Positions 24,471 to 33,648 are shown, counted from the first letter of the stretch. The stretch is 64,000 bases of DNA from Saccharothrix espanaensis DSM 44229 (GCF_000328705.1 NC_019673.1:3224001-3288000), one strand, 5' to 3'. Numbers and translations are program-made. The notes: generated by a model from the letters alone, not told the origin.

Positions 24471-26528
24471 TCAGGACGAGCGCGCGGCCAACGCCTGGGG
24501 CAGCGGGTCGTAGCGGCTGAAGCGGCGGGTGTAGGCGCCGGTGCCGGAGGTCAGCGAGCGCAGCTCGACGGCGTACCTGAGCAGTTCCGTCGCGGGCACC
24601 TCGGCGCGGATCACCGTGTAGCCCGCGGTGTCGGCCTCGGTGCCCAGCACCCGGCCGCGCCGGCCGGACAGGTCGCCCAGGACGGTGCCCAGGTGCTCGT
24701 CGGGCAGCCGGACGACGACCTCGTCCACCGGTTCCAGCAGCGCGGTCTTGCCGTTGGCGGCGGCGTCCTTGAGCGCCAGCGACCCGGCGGTCTGGAACGC
24801 CGCGTCCGACGAGTCCACCGAGTGCGCCTTGCCGTCCACCAGGGTCACCCGCACGTCGACCACCGGGTGGCCGCCGAGCAGGCCGCGCTCCAGCTGCGCC
24901 CGCACGCCCTTCTCGACGCTGGGGATGAACTGGTTGGGCACCGCGCCGCCGACGATCTTGTCCACGAACTCGAACCCGGACCCGCGCGGCAGCGGCTCCA
25001 CGACCACGTCGCACACCGCGTACTGGCCGTGCCCGCCGGACTGCTTCACGTGCCGGCCGCGGCCCGGGGACCGCGCGGCGAACGTCTCGCGCAGGGCCAC
25101 CCGGACCGGCTCGGTGTCGACCTCCGCGCCGCCGGCGCGCAGCCGGGCCAGCACGACGTCGGCGTGCGCCTCGCCCATGCACCACAGCACGAGCTGGTGG
25201 GTCTCGGCGTTGCGCTCCAGCCGCAGCGTCGGGTCGCCGGCGACCAGCTTGCCCAGGTTGCGGGCCAGGTTGTCCTCGTCGCTGCGGCTGCGCGGCACGA
25301 CCGCGACCGGCAGCAGCGGTTCCGGCATCTCCCACGGGGCGACCAGCAGCGGGCGCTCCGGCGCGGACACCGTGTCGCCGGTCTCGGCGGAGCCGAGCTT
25401 GGTCAGCGCGCACAGGTCGCCGGCCACGCAGTAGGGCACCTCGCGCAGGGTCGCGCCCAGCGGCGAGTAGACGTGCGCGACCCGTTCGTCGGTGTCGTGG
25501 TCCTCGTGGCCCCGGTCGGCCATGCCGTGGCCGGAGACGTGCACCGGGCGTTCCGGGCGCAGCGTCCCGGAGAACACCCGCACCAGCGACACCCGGCCGA
25601 CGTAGGAGTCGACGGCGGTGCGCACGACCTCGGCGACCAGCGGGCCGTCCGGGTCGGCGGCGAGCCGGGGGTGCGGGATCCCGTCCACGCCGGTCACCTC
25701 CGGCAGCGGGTGCTCCAGCGGCGAGGGGAACGCGCGGGTGATCCCGTCGAGCAGTTCCGGCAGGCCGAGCCCGGTCGCCGAGCAGACCGCCAGGACCGGG
25801 TGGAACGAGCCGCGCGCGACCGCGGTCTCCAGGTCCGCGATCAGCGTGGCCTGGTCGACGTGCTCGCCGGCCAGGTAGCGGTCCATCAGGGTCTCGTCCT
25901 CGCTCTCCGCGATGACGCCCTCGATCAGCGCGTTGCGCTGCTCCTCGTACCGGGGGTCCTCGGTGGTCAGCAGGTTGACCAGGCCGTCGTCGGCGGGCAG
26001 GTAGAGCGGCACCACGCCCGCGCCGAACGCCTCCTGGCACGCGGCGATCTCGCCGGCGACGTCGGCCCGGTGGTGGTCGGTGCGGGCGATCACCACGGCC
26101 CGCGGCATGCCGACCGCCGCGCACTCCTCCCACAGCGCGATGGTGGTGGCGTCCACCCCTTCGGCGGCGCTGACCACGAACAGCGCGGCGTCGGCGGCGC
26201 GCAGGCCCGCGCGCAGCTCGCCGACGAAGTCCGCGTAGCCGGGGGTGTCGATGAAGTTGATCTTGACGTCGCCGTGCCGGACCGGCGCGACGGCCAGTCC
26301 CACCGACCGCTGCTGGCGCACGGCGGCCGGGTCGTGATCACAGACGGTGTTTCCCTCGGTGACCGATCCCGCTCGGGTCAGCACGCCGGTCGTGGCGAGC
26401 AGGGCCTCGGTGAGCGTCGTCTTGCCGGAGCCGGACGGGCCGACCAGCACGACGTTGCGGACCTTGGCCGGGTTGTCCACAGCGACCGCGCCTGCCGAGT
26501 GGCCGTTGTCGGAGCTCTTGGTTCCCAT
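24471..26528 (-). CDS. EF-G-like translational GTPase paralogue (FusA2 type)
   Basis: A 685-residue cytosolic GTPase. G1 is VGPSGSGKTTLTEAL (~30-45), G3 is DTPGYADFVGEL (~95) and G4 reads RTDHH in place of NKxD (~148). Domains II to V follow, with the FEFVDKIVGGAVPNQFIPSV block of domain IV and a domain V ending YTRRFSRYDPLPQALA. It matches the actinobacterial EF-G-like proteins (Rv0120c, FusA2) rather than the essential FusA: residue usage is divergent and no rpsL/rpsG/tuf neighbours are present. Its role is not established. The altered G4 motif is worth noting. Confidence 0.88.
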   Translation of the reverse strand: MGTKSSDNGHSAGAVAVDNPAKVRNVVLVGPSGSGKTTLTEALLATTGVLTRAGSVTEGNTVCDHDPAAVRQQRSVGLAVAPVRHGDVKINFIDTPGYADFVGELRAGLRAADAALFVVSAAEGVDATTIALWEECAAVGMPRAVVIARTDHHRADVAGEIAACQEAFGAGVVPLYLPADDGLVNLLTTEDPRYEEQRNALIEGVIAESEDETLMDRYLAGEHVDQATLIADLETAVARGSFHPVLAVCSATGLGLPELLDGITRAFPSPLEHPLPEVTGVDGIPHPRLAADPDGPLVAEVVRTAVDSYVGRVSLVRVFSGTLRPERPVHVSGHGMADRGHEDHDTDERVAHVYSPLGATLREVPYCVAGDLCALTKLGSAETGDTVSAPERPLLVAPWEMPEPLLPVAVVPRSRSDEDNLARNLGKLVAGDPTLRLERNAETHQLVLWCMGEAHADVVLARLRAGGAEVDTEPVRVALRETFAARSPGRGRHVKQSGGHGQYAVCDVVVEPLPRGSGFEFVDKIVGGAVPNQFIPSVEKGVRAQLERGLLGGHPVVDVRVTLVDGKAHSVDSSDAAFQTAGSLALKDAAANGKTALLEPVDEVVVRLPDEHLGTVLGDLSGRRGRVLGTEADTAGYTVIRAEVPATELLRYAVELRSLTSGTGAYTRRFSRYDPLPQALAARSS

Positions 26529-26645
26529 GAGGACCACCCTCCACAAGTGTTTAGTGTTCGATCTCACACCTACGGCGGCGATGGGACAAGCCCAAGCGGG
26601 CACCTCCAACCCGGCAGGAGGAACCCGGACGTGATGCACGCAGCG

Positions 26646-27704
26646 TCACGACACCCGGACGTCCACCGCCACGTCGGGGTGGTGCCGGGCGAGGTCGGCG
26701 AAGAACCGCTCCGGGTCGATCGCCGCCTCCGGCGGGTGCACGCCCGGTGCGACGCCGGACAGCTGGGCCAGCCCGAGCGCCAGCGGCAGGCCGGTCGCCT
26801 CGGCCATGTCGGCCGTCAGCGGCGCGTGGTCCAGCCGGGCCACCGCCGTCCGCCCGCCGCCGGTGGCCACCGCGAAGAACGGCGGCAGCGTGCCGGGCCC
26901 CGCGAACCGCCGGGCCAACGACCGCAGCACCCGCCGCGCGCCGGGGCGGACCAGCGCGGCGGCGGCGGTGTCCGGGGTGAGCCGGCCCGCGTCGAGGTCC
27001 CGGCGCAGCACGTCGAGGTAGGCGATCGTGCTTGGCGGGGCGACCATCAGCGTGGTCGAGGTGACCGGCCGGAACGTGCGGTGGAACATCACCGGCTCCG
27101 GGTGGCCGACGGTGTGCGCGGTGCCGGCGAGCCCGCCGGGCAGGTCGAGCCGGACCGGCCGCAACGGCGGGCGGTCGACCACCTCGCCACCCTCCACCAC
27201 CGCGATCCGGCCGCTGACCTGCTTCACCCAGTGCACGACCGCCGCGCTCACCCGCCCGTCCAGCGTCCCGTCGGCCGGCCACGCGGTGTGCACCTCGTCC
27301 ACGGCGGCCAGTTCGCGCACGGCCAGCGCCGCCAGCAGGTTGCTCGCGCCGGGGCTCGCGCCCATCCCGACCACCGCCCGCACGCCGGCCGCCCGCGCCG
27401 CCGCGTCCAGCGCGAACAGCCCGTCGACCGGCTCCCAGTCGTCGCAGACGTCCAGGTAGTCGGTGCCGGTGTCGATCGCGGCGCGCAGCACCGCCGGCCC
27501 GAACCGGTAGAACGGCCCGACCGCGTTCAGCACGACGTCGGCCGGGGCGAGCAGGTCGCGCAGCGCGGCCCCGTCGGCGATGTCGACCCGGACCCCGCCG
27601 GCGAGGTCGGCCACCACCACCTCGCGCACGCCGGGCAGCGCCGCCGCCACCCGCGCGGCCACCGCGCCGACCGCGCCCGCGCCGCCCAGCGCCACGACCT
27701 TCAC
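26646..27704 (-). CDS. Saccharopine-dehydrogenase-like NAD(P)-binding protein
   Basis: A 352-residue oxidoreductase-like protein. The N-terminal Rossmann start is KVVALGGAGAVGAVAARVAA, followed by DVVLNAVGPFYRFGPAVLRA and GTDYLDVCDDWEP, typical of the saccharopine dehydrogenase-like family. GTG 27704 overlaps the stop of the upstream alpha/beta hydrolase. Substrate and reaction cannot be read from the sequence. The actinobacterial lysine pathway makes true saccharopine dehydrogenase unlikely. Confidence 0.82.
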   Translation of the reverse strand: MKVVALGGAGAVGAVAARVAAALPGVREVVVADLAGGVRVDIADGAALRDLLAPADVVLNAVGPFYRFGPAVLRAAIDTGTDYLDVCDDWEPVDGLFALDAAARAAGVRAVVGMGASPGASNLLAALAVRELAAVDEVHTAWPADGTLDGRVSAAVVHWVKQVSGRIAVVEGGEVVDRPPLRPVRLDLPGGLAGTAHTVGHPEPVMFHRTFRPVTSTTLMVAPPSTIAYLDVLRRDLDAGRLTPDTAAAALVRPGARRVLRSLARRFAGPGTLPPFFAVATGGGRTAVARLDHAPLTADMAEATGLPLALGLAQLSGVAPGVHPPEAAIDPERFFADLARHHPDVAVDVRVS

Positions 27705-28678
27705 CGCAAGCCCTCCAGGAAGCGCCGCATGTCGTCGAGGTAGCCCTCCGCGAACACCGAGCGCGGCGCGGCGATCGCCACCGCCGTGGTCGCGAGCTCG
27801 CCGCGGTCGGCGGGGGTGATGGCGTGCGTGGCGTCCGGGTAGGACCGCACCTCCAGGCGTCGGACCAGCCGCCGGTAGCCGGCCTCGGTGTCGGCGACGT
27901 CCACGTGCACGTCCCGTCCGCCGAGCACCAGCAGGGTCGGCACCTCTACCCGGGCGAGGTCCGCCGCCGCGTCGGACTCGTGGTTGGCCAGGATGAACCG
28001 CCACCGGTCGGCGGTCAGGTCGGACTCGCCCACCGCCGCCCGGTACTCCTCGAAGCTCGACCCGCGCCGCAAGTGGTCGAGCGTCGCCTCGCGCCGGGCC
28101 AGCGCGGCGGCCACCTCCTCGGCGGGCGCACCCCGCTCGCGCAGCTCGGCGAGCAGGTTGAACCGGCCCTGCTCGTGCCAGTTCACCGCGGTGCCGACCG
28201 CGATCATGAACTTCACGTCCGGGTGCCGGCTCGCCGCCGGCAGCACCCACCCGGCCTGGCTCGCACCCCACAGGCCGATCCGGTCCGGGTCGATCTCCGG
28301 CCGACCCTTCGCCCACGCGACCGCGTCGAGCGTCTCCCGGACCCGGTCGGCCATGCTCTGGTGCAGCCAGTTGCCGGGCGCGCCGTTCACACCGGGCTTG
28401 TCCCAGGACAGCGAGGCGTACCCGGCGCGGGCGAACGCCTCCCAGATCGGCCGGTAGAACGTCTCGTGGGTCGCGTCCACCGGCCCGTCGCCGTGCACGA
28501 ACACCACCAGCCCGTGCCGTCCGCCGGTCTCCGGCAGGGCCAGCACCCCCCGCAGGTCGCCGATCTCCACGCGCTCTTCGCGCAGGTCGTAGGAGTGCTG
28601 GTAAGCCACCCAACCCCCGGTCGCCACCCCCAGCACCAGCACGCCCGCGAGCACCGCGAGCAACCACCGCTTCATCAT
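27701..28678 (-). CDS. Membrane-anchored alpha/beta hydrolase (acyl-CoA thioester/BAAT-like esterase)
   Basis: A 325-residue protein. An N-terminal membrane anchor (WLLAVLAGVLVLGVATGG) is followed by an extracytoplasmic alpha/beta hydrolase: GLVVFVHGDGPVDATHE (oxyanion region), the nucleophile elbow GLWGASQAGWVLP (~145), the acid in LVLGGRDVHVDV and the His in PDATHAITPADR. No lipid anchor Cys is visible. Two adjacent ATGs (28678, 28675) follow a GGAGG-like site. It is divergent from the PaaX gene, with a shared operator-like repeat, and is coupled to the downstream dehydrogenase. Confidence 0.85.
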   Translation of the reverse strand: MMKRWLLAVLAGVLVLGVATGGWVAYQHSYDLREERVEIGDLRGVLALPETGGRHGLVVFVHGDGPVDATHETFYRPIWEAFARAGYASLSWDKPGVNGAPGNWLHQSMADRVRETLDAVAWAKGRPEIDPDRIGLWGASQAGWVLPAASRHPDVKFMIAVGTAVNWHEQGRFNLLAELRERGAPAEEVAAALARREATLDHLRRGSSFEEYRAAVGESDLTADRWRFILANHESDAAADLARVEVPTLLVLGGRDVHVDVADTEAGYRRLVRRLEVRSYPDATHAITPADRGELATTAVAIAAPRSVFAEGYLDDMRRFLEGLR

Positions 28679-28689
28679 CTGCCTCCAAA

Positions 28690-28715
28690 ACTATCGTTCT
28701 CCCTACGAACGTACT
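28690..28715. promoter_or_regulatory. Operator-like inverted repeat between PaaX gene and hydrolase
   Basis: ACTATCGTTC-TCCCTAC-GAACGTACT contains the perfect arms CGTTC and GAACG 7 bases apart, with further partial symmetry outside. It lies in the 49-base gap between the divergent starts, so it overlaps both core promoters. Autoregulation plus control of the hydrolase operon is the simplest reading. Confidence 0.6.
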
Positions 28716-28727
28716 AGAGTTGAACAC

Positions 28728-29570
28728 ATGGACGTCGAGGTGCCCACCCGGACCGTGGTCGAAGCCCTCGTGGGCGTGGACGGCACGGTCGACGCGGCCG
28801 AGCTGTACGAGGTCGCGGGCGAGCTGGGGATGAGCGACCAGCAGGTGCGGCTGTGCGTGAAGCGGCTGGTCGCCGAGCAGAAGTTCACCGTCGAGGGGCG
28901 CGGGCGGCAGGCCGTGCTCCGGATGACCCCGCACGCCCGGCGCGCCGCCGAACCGGACGTCGAGTTCGTCCGGTTCATGTACCGGCAGGACGCGGGAGAG
29001 GTGTCGTGGGACGGCGTGTGGCACCTGGTCGCGTTCGCCGTGCCGGAGTCGCAGCGGCCCGCGCGCGACGCGCTGCGCGACGCGATCGTGCGGTTGGGCG
29101 GCGCGGCGTTGCACAGCGGCCTCTACGTGTCGCCGCACGAGTGGGAAGAGCTGGTCGAAGGCGAGGCCGCGCAACTCGGCGTGCTGTCCACCGTCACGTT
29201 CCTGAGCAGCGCGGACCTGCGCGTCGGCCGCGAGTCCTCGCCGGTCGACCTGGCCGCCCGGCTGTGGCCGCTGGACGAGATCGCCGCCCGCCACGAGCGG
29301 CTCGCCGAGGTGGCCCGGGTCCGGCTGCGCCGGCTCCAGGAGGGGGTGGCCCGGGTCGACCTGCTGCGCATCGCGGTGGAGCTGGCCGCCGAGTTCACCC
29401 GCGCCGTCGAACCCGACCCGCTGCTGCCGCCGGTGCTGCTGCCCGCACCGTGGGTCGGCGCGCAGGCCCGTGCGCTGGTGGCGCGCTGCTGGGCGGAGGT
29501 GGCCGCGTCCGCCGACCGGCTGCCCGCGCTGTTCCGGATGTACGACGACGCTCTGGATGACCTTCGATGA
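28728..29570 (+). CDS. PaaX-family transcriptional regulator
   Basis: A 280-residue regulator. The N-terminal winged helix ([20 protein letters not shown] through [20 protein letters not shown]) is followed by the PaaX middle domain ([20 protein letters not shown] with [13 protein letters not shown]) and a C-terminal helical part. PaaX proteins repress phenylacetate genes, but no paa genes are in view. Here the target is probably the divergent hydrolase-dehydrogenase operon. The gene ends 235 bases before pdxS. Confidence 0.85.
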   Translation: MDVEVPTRTVVEALVGVDGTVDAAELYEVAGELGMSDQQVRLCVKRLVAEQKFTVEGRGRQAVLRMTPHARRAAEPDVEFVRFMYRQDAGEVSWDGVWHLVAFAVPESQRPARDALRDAIVRLGGAALHSGLYVSPHEWEELVEGEAAQLGVLSTVTFLSSADLRVGRESSPVDLAARLWPLDEIAARHERLAEVARVRLRRLQEGVARVDLLRIAVELAAEFTRAVEPDPLLPPVLLPAPWVGAQARALVARCWAEVAASADRLPALFRMYDDALDDLR

Positions 29571-29805
29571 CGATCCGGCGGCCCGCCCGCACAGGCCGTC
29601 GTCAGAAGCGGCCATGACGCCGTGGCAAGCCGCCGAACGGGGGCTCGCGGTGTTCCGTCGCTGTCCGAGGTACCGAAGGTGGCGTAGGCCACTACCAGCG
29701 GTTGTGTTCCGAGTGGCCTGCCGAGAACGTGCCGGATTGGCCTGCGCGACCGGTCCACGTGCGACGTACCATGGAGGTGTTGTTCACTCTCTGGAAAGGT
29801 TGGCC

Positions 29806-30714
29806 GTGACCACTTCATCCGACTCCGGTACCCACGTCACCGGCACCGCCCGCGTCAAGCGCGGCATGGCGGAGATGCTCAAGGGCGGCGTGATCATGGA
29901 CGTGGTCAACGCCGAGCAGGCCAAGATCGCCGAGGACGCCGGCGCGGTGGCCGTCATGGCGCTCGAGCGCGTGCCCGCCGACATCCGCGCGCAGGGCGGC
30001 GTGTCCCGGATGAGCGACCCGGACATGATCGACAGCATCATCTCGGCGGTGTCGATCCCGGTGATGGCCAAGGCCCGGATCGGCCACTTCGTGGAGGCCC
30101 AGGTCCTCCAGTCGCTCGGCGTGGACTACGTCGACGAGTCCGAGGTGCTGACCCCGGCGGACTACGCCAACCACATCGACAAGTGGCAGTTCACCGTGCC
30201 GTTCGTGTGCGGCGCGACGAACCTGGGCGAGGCCCTGCGCCGGATCACCGAGGGCGCGGCGATGATCCGCTCCAAGGGCGAGGCGGGCACCGGCGACGTG
30301 TCCAACGCGACCACCCACATGCGCAAGATCCGCGCGGAGCTGCGGCGCCTCCAGAACCTCCCGGCCGACGAGCTGTTCGTCGCGGCCAAGGAGCTCCAGG
30401 CCCCGTACGAGCTGGTCCGCGAGGTGGCGGAGGCCGGCAAGCTGCCGGTCGTGCTGTTCACCGCCGGCGGCATCGCGACCCCGGCCGACGCGGCGATGAT
30501 GATGCAGCTCGGCGCCGAGGGCGTCTTCGTCGGCTCGGGCATCTTCAAGTCCGGCAACCCGGCCCAGCGCGCCGAGGCGATCGTGAAGGCGACGACGTTC
30601 CACGACGACCCGGACGTGCTGGCCAAGGTCTCCCGCGGCCTGGGCGAGGCGATGGTCGGCATCAACGTCGACGAGATCCCCCAGCCCCACCGACTGGCCG
30701 AGCGCGGCTGGTAA
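29806..30714 (+). CDS. pdxS: Pyridoxal 5'-phosphate synthase, lyase subunit
   Basis: A 302-residue (beta/alpha)8 synthase. Near-invariant blocks are [20 protein letters not shown] (with catalytic residues), [37 protein letters not shown] (active-site Lys), [14 protein letters not shown] (phosphate loop) and [12 protein letters not shown]. It builds PLP from ribose 5-phosphate, glyceraldehyde 3-phosphate and ammonia delivered by PdxT. GTG 29806 follows GGAAAGG. In mycobacteria pdxS and pdxT are near neighbours; here pdxT lies 8.7 kb away, and a strong terminator directly follows pdxS. Confidence 0.98.
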   Translation: MTTSSDSGTHVTGTARVKRGMAEMLKGGVIMDVVNAEQAKIAEDAGAVAVMALERVPADIRAQGGVSRMSDPDMIDSIISAVSIPVMAKARIGHFVEAQVLQSLGVDYVDESEVLTPADYANHIDKWQFTVPFVCGATNLGEALRRITEGAAMIRSKGEAGTGDVSNATTHMRKIRAELRRLQNLPADELFVAAKELQAPYELVREVAEAGKLPVVLFTAGGIATPADAAMMMQLGAEGVFVGSGIFKSGNPAQRAEAIVKATTFHDDPDVLAKVSRGLGEAMVGINVDEIPQPHRLAERGW

Positions 30715-30724
30715 CCCATTCACA

Positions 30725-30759
30725 CGACGGCCCGCAGGACACGCTCCTGCGGGCCGTCG
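30725..30759 (+). terminator. Strong hairpin after pdxS
   Basis: Perfect 15-base arms, CGACGGCCCGCAGGA (30725-30739) and TCCTGCGGGCCGTCG (30745-30759), with a 5-base loop. It lies 11 bases after the pdxS stop and 7 bases before the end of the convergent PIN gene, so it may act in both directions. Confidence 0.9.
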
Positions 30760-30765
30760 CGCGTC

Positions 30766-31170
30766 TCAGGACACCGGGAAGACCTCGATGTCCACCTGAT
30801 GCCCGTTCGACCCGGCCAGCTTCGCGTCACACGTGATCAGCGGGACGTTGAGGTGCTCGGCGAGCGCGAGGTAGAACGCGTCGGCCGAGTGCACCGACGA
30901 GCGGAACTGCCAGGCCCGTTCCATCAGCGGTTGCAGCGGCACCCGGTCGACGGGCGCGGCGTGGACCATGGCGATGGCTGAGGTGGCTTCCTCGGTGGTC
31001 AGCTCCTCGATCCGCTCCAATCGGCGCAGCACGCCCAGCGCCTCGGCGTCGATGAGCGCGGGAGCGGCTACGGTCGAGGTGGACAGCCGGCGCAGCAGCC
31101 CCAGGTCGGGGGTCCTGGCCGCGACGACCTCGATCAGTGCCGAGCAGTCGACCACGACGGTGGGGTTCAC
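30766..31170 (-). CDS. PIN-domain ribonuclease toxin (VapC-like)
   Basis: A 134-residue protein. The four acidic PIN residues can be assigned: D in TVVVDCSALIE (~6), E in LIDAEALGVL (~40), D in VHSADAFYLALAEHL (~97) and D in LITCDAKLAG (~115). These bind Mg2+ for RNA cleavage. GTG 31170 overlaps the stop of the upstream antitoxin gene (GTGA), the usual order for VapBC/FitAB modules. The target RNA is unknown. Confidence 0.88.
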   Translation of the reverse strand: MNPTVVVDCSALIEVVAARTPDLGLLRRLSTSTVAAPALIDAEALGVLRRLERIEELTTEEATSAIAMVHAAPVDRVPLQPLMERAWQFRSSVHSADAFYLALAEHLNVPLITCDAKLAGSNGHQVDIEVFPVS

Positions 31171-31424
31171 TTCTCGTCCACCCCTGCCCGGATCTCGCGC
31201 ACCGCGTCGAGGATCGCCTCGCGCCGGACGCCCCACGAGCGGTCGGTGGCCCGTTCGACCCACTCCTCCATGGTCGGGCGCGCCGCCATCTCGGCGAAGG
31301 TGTGGCGCAGGTAGGAGGTGAGCGACATGCCCGCCCGGCCCGCCCTGCGCTGGAGGACCTCGATCACGTCGACCGGTACGTCGCGGATGTGGACGGGCTT
31401 GGTCTCGCGCTCCTCATCGGTCAT
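31167..31424 (-). CDS. Ribbon-helix-helix antitoxin (VapB/FitA-like)
   Basis: An 85-residue protein. The N-terminal RHH is KPVHIRDVPVDVIEVLQRRA then AGMSLTSYLRHTFAEMA; the C-terminal tail (WVERATDRSWGVRREAILDA) should clasp the PIN toxin. ATG 31424 is chosen; an in-frame ATG at 31460 would add 12 residues. The overlap with the toxin gene gives coupled synthesis, and such antitoxins usually repress their own promoter. Confidence 0.83.
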   Translation of the reverse strand: MTDEERETKPVHIRDVPVDVIEVLQRRAGRAGMSLTSYLRHTFAEMAARPTMEEWVERATDRSWGVRREAILDAVREIRAGVDEK

Positions 31425-31513
31425 GTCTTCGAGCCTAGGTGGTGCGGTAGCAGTGTGCATGCACCAGTCTTCGGTCGATTCCCGTATTGAACGCAGTCGC
31501 TCGAACGGGTGTT

Positions 31514-32071
31514 CTACACGTGCTCCATCACCATCACCACCGCCGTGCCCGGTTCCAGCGCCGCGCACGTGTGCGGCAGGTCGCCCGGGTACGACATGTA
31601 GTCGCCGACGCCCAGTTCCACCGGAGCGCTCTGCGGCCCAGCCAGCACCCGTCCCCGGCTCACGATGATGTGCTCCACCGTTCCCGGCATGTGCGGCTCC
31701 GACTCGCGGGGTGCACCGGGTTCGACGGTGAGCTGGTAGATGTCCCGCCGCGCCCCCGGCGGGCATGACGCGAGCAGCGTGGCCGTGTAGTGCGACCGCT
31801 CCGAGTAGATCGCCGGCCCCTCGCCGGCCCGGATCACCTGCACCCGCGCCACGGGCGGGTCGACCAGCCTGCTGAACGGGACACCGAGCGCCACCCCCAG
31901 CGCCCACAGCGTCTCCACGCTGGGGTTGCCGCTGCCGCCCTCCAGTTGCGACAGCGTCGACTTCGCGACCCCGGCCCGCTTCGCCAACTCGCTCAGCGAC
32001 AGTCCCACGCGCTCCCGCTCCCGCCGCAGCGACGCGGCGATGACCTCCAGCGGAGCCCCTGTGTTCGGCAT
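31514..32071 (-). CDS. XRE-cupin transcriptional regulator of the azlCD locus
   Basis: A 185-residue regulator. The N-terminal HTH is VGLSLSELAKRAGVAKSTLS (~22-42); the C-terminal cupin (~105-180) has PGTVEHIIVSRGRVLAGP and YPGDLPHTCAALEPG. Such proteins bind small ligands in the cupin. It is divergent from azlCD with a 57-base gap packed with palindromes. It probably represses the transporter genes and itself. Confidence 0.88.
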   Translation of the reverse strand: MPNTGAPLEVIAASLRRERERVGLSLSELAKRAGVAKSTLSQLEGGSGNPSVETLWALGVALGVPFSRLVDPPVARVQVIRAGEGPAIYSERSHYTATLLASCPPGARRDIYQLTVEPGAPRESEPHMPGTVEHIIVSRGRVLAGPQSAPVELGVGDYMSYPGDLPHTCAALEPGTAVVMVMEHV

Positions 32072-32083
32072 GACAGTCCAATC

Positions 32084-32131
32084 GTTCGTCTTGACGAACA
32101 GTCCCTCGACTGTTCATCGTAGAAGACGATG
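32084..32131. promoter_or_regulatory. Overlapping palindromes in the XRE-cupin/azlC gap
   Basis: Three perfect inverted repeats lie side by side: GTTCGTC-TT-GACGAAC (32084-32099), GAACAGT-CCCTCG-ACTGTTC (32096-32115) and CATCGT-N5-ACGATG (32115-32131, running into the azlC start). The first two share the GAAC half-site at 32096-32099, so GTTC/GAAC/GTTC elements alternate across the whole promoter gap. This is a likely multi-site operator. Confidence 0.7.
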
Positions 32132-32812
32132 CGTTCGACATGGCGAACCCTGGACAACGGCCTGCTGCGTGACGTCGCCGCGGTGGCGGCCGGCGCTGCG
32201 GTCAACGGCGCCTCCTTCGGCGCGATCGCGGTCGCCGCCGGCCTGCCGTGGTGGCTGCCGGTGGTCATGTCGCTGCTGGTCTTCGCGGGCGGCTCGCAGT
32301 TCATGGCGGTCGGCATCGTCGCCGCCGGCGGCAGCCCGGCCGCCGCCGTGCTCGCCGGCCTGGTGCTCAACGCCCGGCACCTGCCCTTCGGCCTGGCCGT
32401 CGGCGACGTGCTCGGCCGGGGCCTGGTCGCCCGGATCGTCGGCAGCCACCTGCTGATCGACGAGACCGTCGCGTTCGCGCTGGCCCAGCGCGACCCGGCC
32501 CGCGCCCGCGCCGCCTACTGGTCGTGCGGCATCGCGCTGTTCGGCGCGTGGAACGTCGCCGTCGTCGCCGGCGCGCTGGTCGGCCAGGCGATCGGCGACC
32601 CCGGCGCGTTCGGGCTGGACGCGGCGTTCCCGGCGGCCCTGCTCGCGCTGACCCTGCCCGCCCTCAAGGACCGGCGCACCCGGCACGCCGCCCTGCTCGG
32701 TTCGGCGATCGCCCTGGCGACCACCCCGTTCCTGCCCGCCGGCGTGCCCGTGCTGCTCGCGCTCGGCGGCCTGGCCGTCGCGCTCCAGGGCCGCGAGGAG
32801 GTCCCGGCATGA
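32129..32812 (+). CDS. azlC: AzlC-family branched-chain amino acid exporter, large subunit
   Basis: A 227-residue inner membrane protein with about 7 hydrophobic segments. Family blocks are AAVNGASFGAIAVAAGLPWW, LLVFAGGSQFMAVGIVAAGG and VLNARHLPFGLAVGD. With AzlD it exports branched-chain amino acids or analogues (the B. subtilis azl locus confers azaleucine resistance). The azlD start overlaps its stop (ATGA). The ATG at 32129 lies inside the third palindrome of the operator region. Confidence 0.92.
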   Translation: MRSTWRTLDNGLLRDVAAVAAGAAVNGASFGAIAVAAGLPWWLPVVMSLLVFAGGSQFMAVGIVAAGGSPAAAVLAGLVLNARHLPFGLAVGDVLGRGLVARIVGSHLLIDETVAFALAQRDPARARAAYWSCGIALFGAWNVAVVAGALVGQAIGDPGAFGLDAAFPAALLALTLPALKDRRTRHAALLGSAIALATTPFLPAGVPVLLALGGLAVALQGREEVPA

Positions 32813-33114
32813 CCCTGGCCGCCGTCCTGGTGCTCGCCGCGGGCACCTTCGCGTTCCGCCTGGCCGGCCCGCTGCTGCGGGACCGGATCACGATCCCGGA
32901 GAAGGCGCGCGAACTGCTGTCCCTGTCGGCCACCGTGCTGCTCGTCGCGCTGGTGGCATCATCCGCGCTGACCAAGGGCCAGGGGTTCGCGGGCTGGGCG
33001 CTGCCGGCCGGCGTGCTGGTCGGCGGCCTGGCCGCGTGGCGCAAAGCGCCGTTCGTGGTCGTCGTCATCCTCGCCGCCGCCACGACGGCGGGCCTGCGGT
33101 TCGTCGGCGTGTGA
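32809..33114 (+). CDS. azlD: AzlD-family exporter small subunit
   Basis: A 101-residue protein with four hydrophobic helices (TLAAVLVLAAGTFAFRLAGP, LLSLSATVLLVALVASSAL, FAGWALPAGVLVGGLAAW, FVVVVILAAATTAGLRFVGV). Size and TFAFRLAGPLL motif match AzlD, the partner of AzlC. It is translationally coupled to azlC. Confidence 0.92.
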   Translation: MTLAAVLVLAAGTFAFRLAGPLLRDRITIPEKARELLSLSATVLLVALVASSALTKGQGFAGWALPAGVLVGGLAAWRKAPFVVVVILAAATTAGLRFVGV

Positions 33115-33159
33115 CGGAGTGCACGGGGACGCGCGACACCGTTGCGGCCAACAGCCAGT

Positions 33160-33648
33160 GTGACCGACGACGAATTCCTGCGGTACGCAACTGAGAGCAC
33201 CGCGACGATCCGCCGCACCGCGTACCGGCTCTGCCGTGACGAGCACACCGCGGACGACCTGACGCAGACGACGCTGGCCAAGCTGTTCACGGCCTGGCCC
33301 CGCCTGGGCCAGGACGTGAACCTCGACGCCTACGCCCGGAAGGTGTTGGTGCGCACGGCGATCGACGAGCACCGCCGACGGCTCCGCCGCCACGAGACCA
33401 CGGTGGGAGAGCTGCCGCCGGTCCCCGTGCCCCCGGCCGCCGTGGAGAACGTGCTCGACGTCCGAGCCGCCCTCGTCCGGCTGCCGCCCGGCCAACGTGC
33501 CGCGGTCGTGCTGCGCTACTGCGCCGACCTGACCCTCGCCGAAACCGCCCGACACCTGAACTGCGCCGAAGGCACGGTGAAGAGCCAGGCAGCCAAAGGA
33601 CTGGCCGCCCTGCGCGAATTCCTCTCCCCCCACCACTCCACCGCCTGA
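33160..33648 (+). CDS. ECF sigma factor, SigE-like family
   Basis: A 162-residue RNA polymerase sigma factor. Region 2 is IRRTAYRLCRDEHTADDLTQ...LFTAWPRL; region 4 is ALVRLPPGQRAAVVLRYCAD then LTLAETARHLNCAEGTVKSQ (helix-turn-helix). It belongs to the short actinobacterial SigE/SACE_1680-like group. GTG 33160 is the best start. No anti-sigma gene follows; the next gene is on the other strand, so its control is not visible. Confidence 0.9.
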   Translation: MTDDEFLRYATESTATIRRTAYRLCRDEHTADDLTQTTLAKLFTAWPRLGQDVNLDAYARKVLVRTAIDEHRRRLRRHETTVGELPPVPVPPAAVENVLDVRAALVRLPPGQRAAVVLRYCADLTLAETARHLNCAEGTVKSQAAKGLAALREFLSPHHSTA

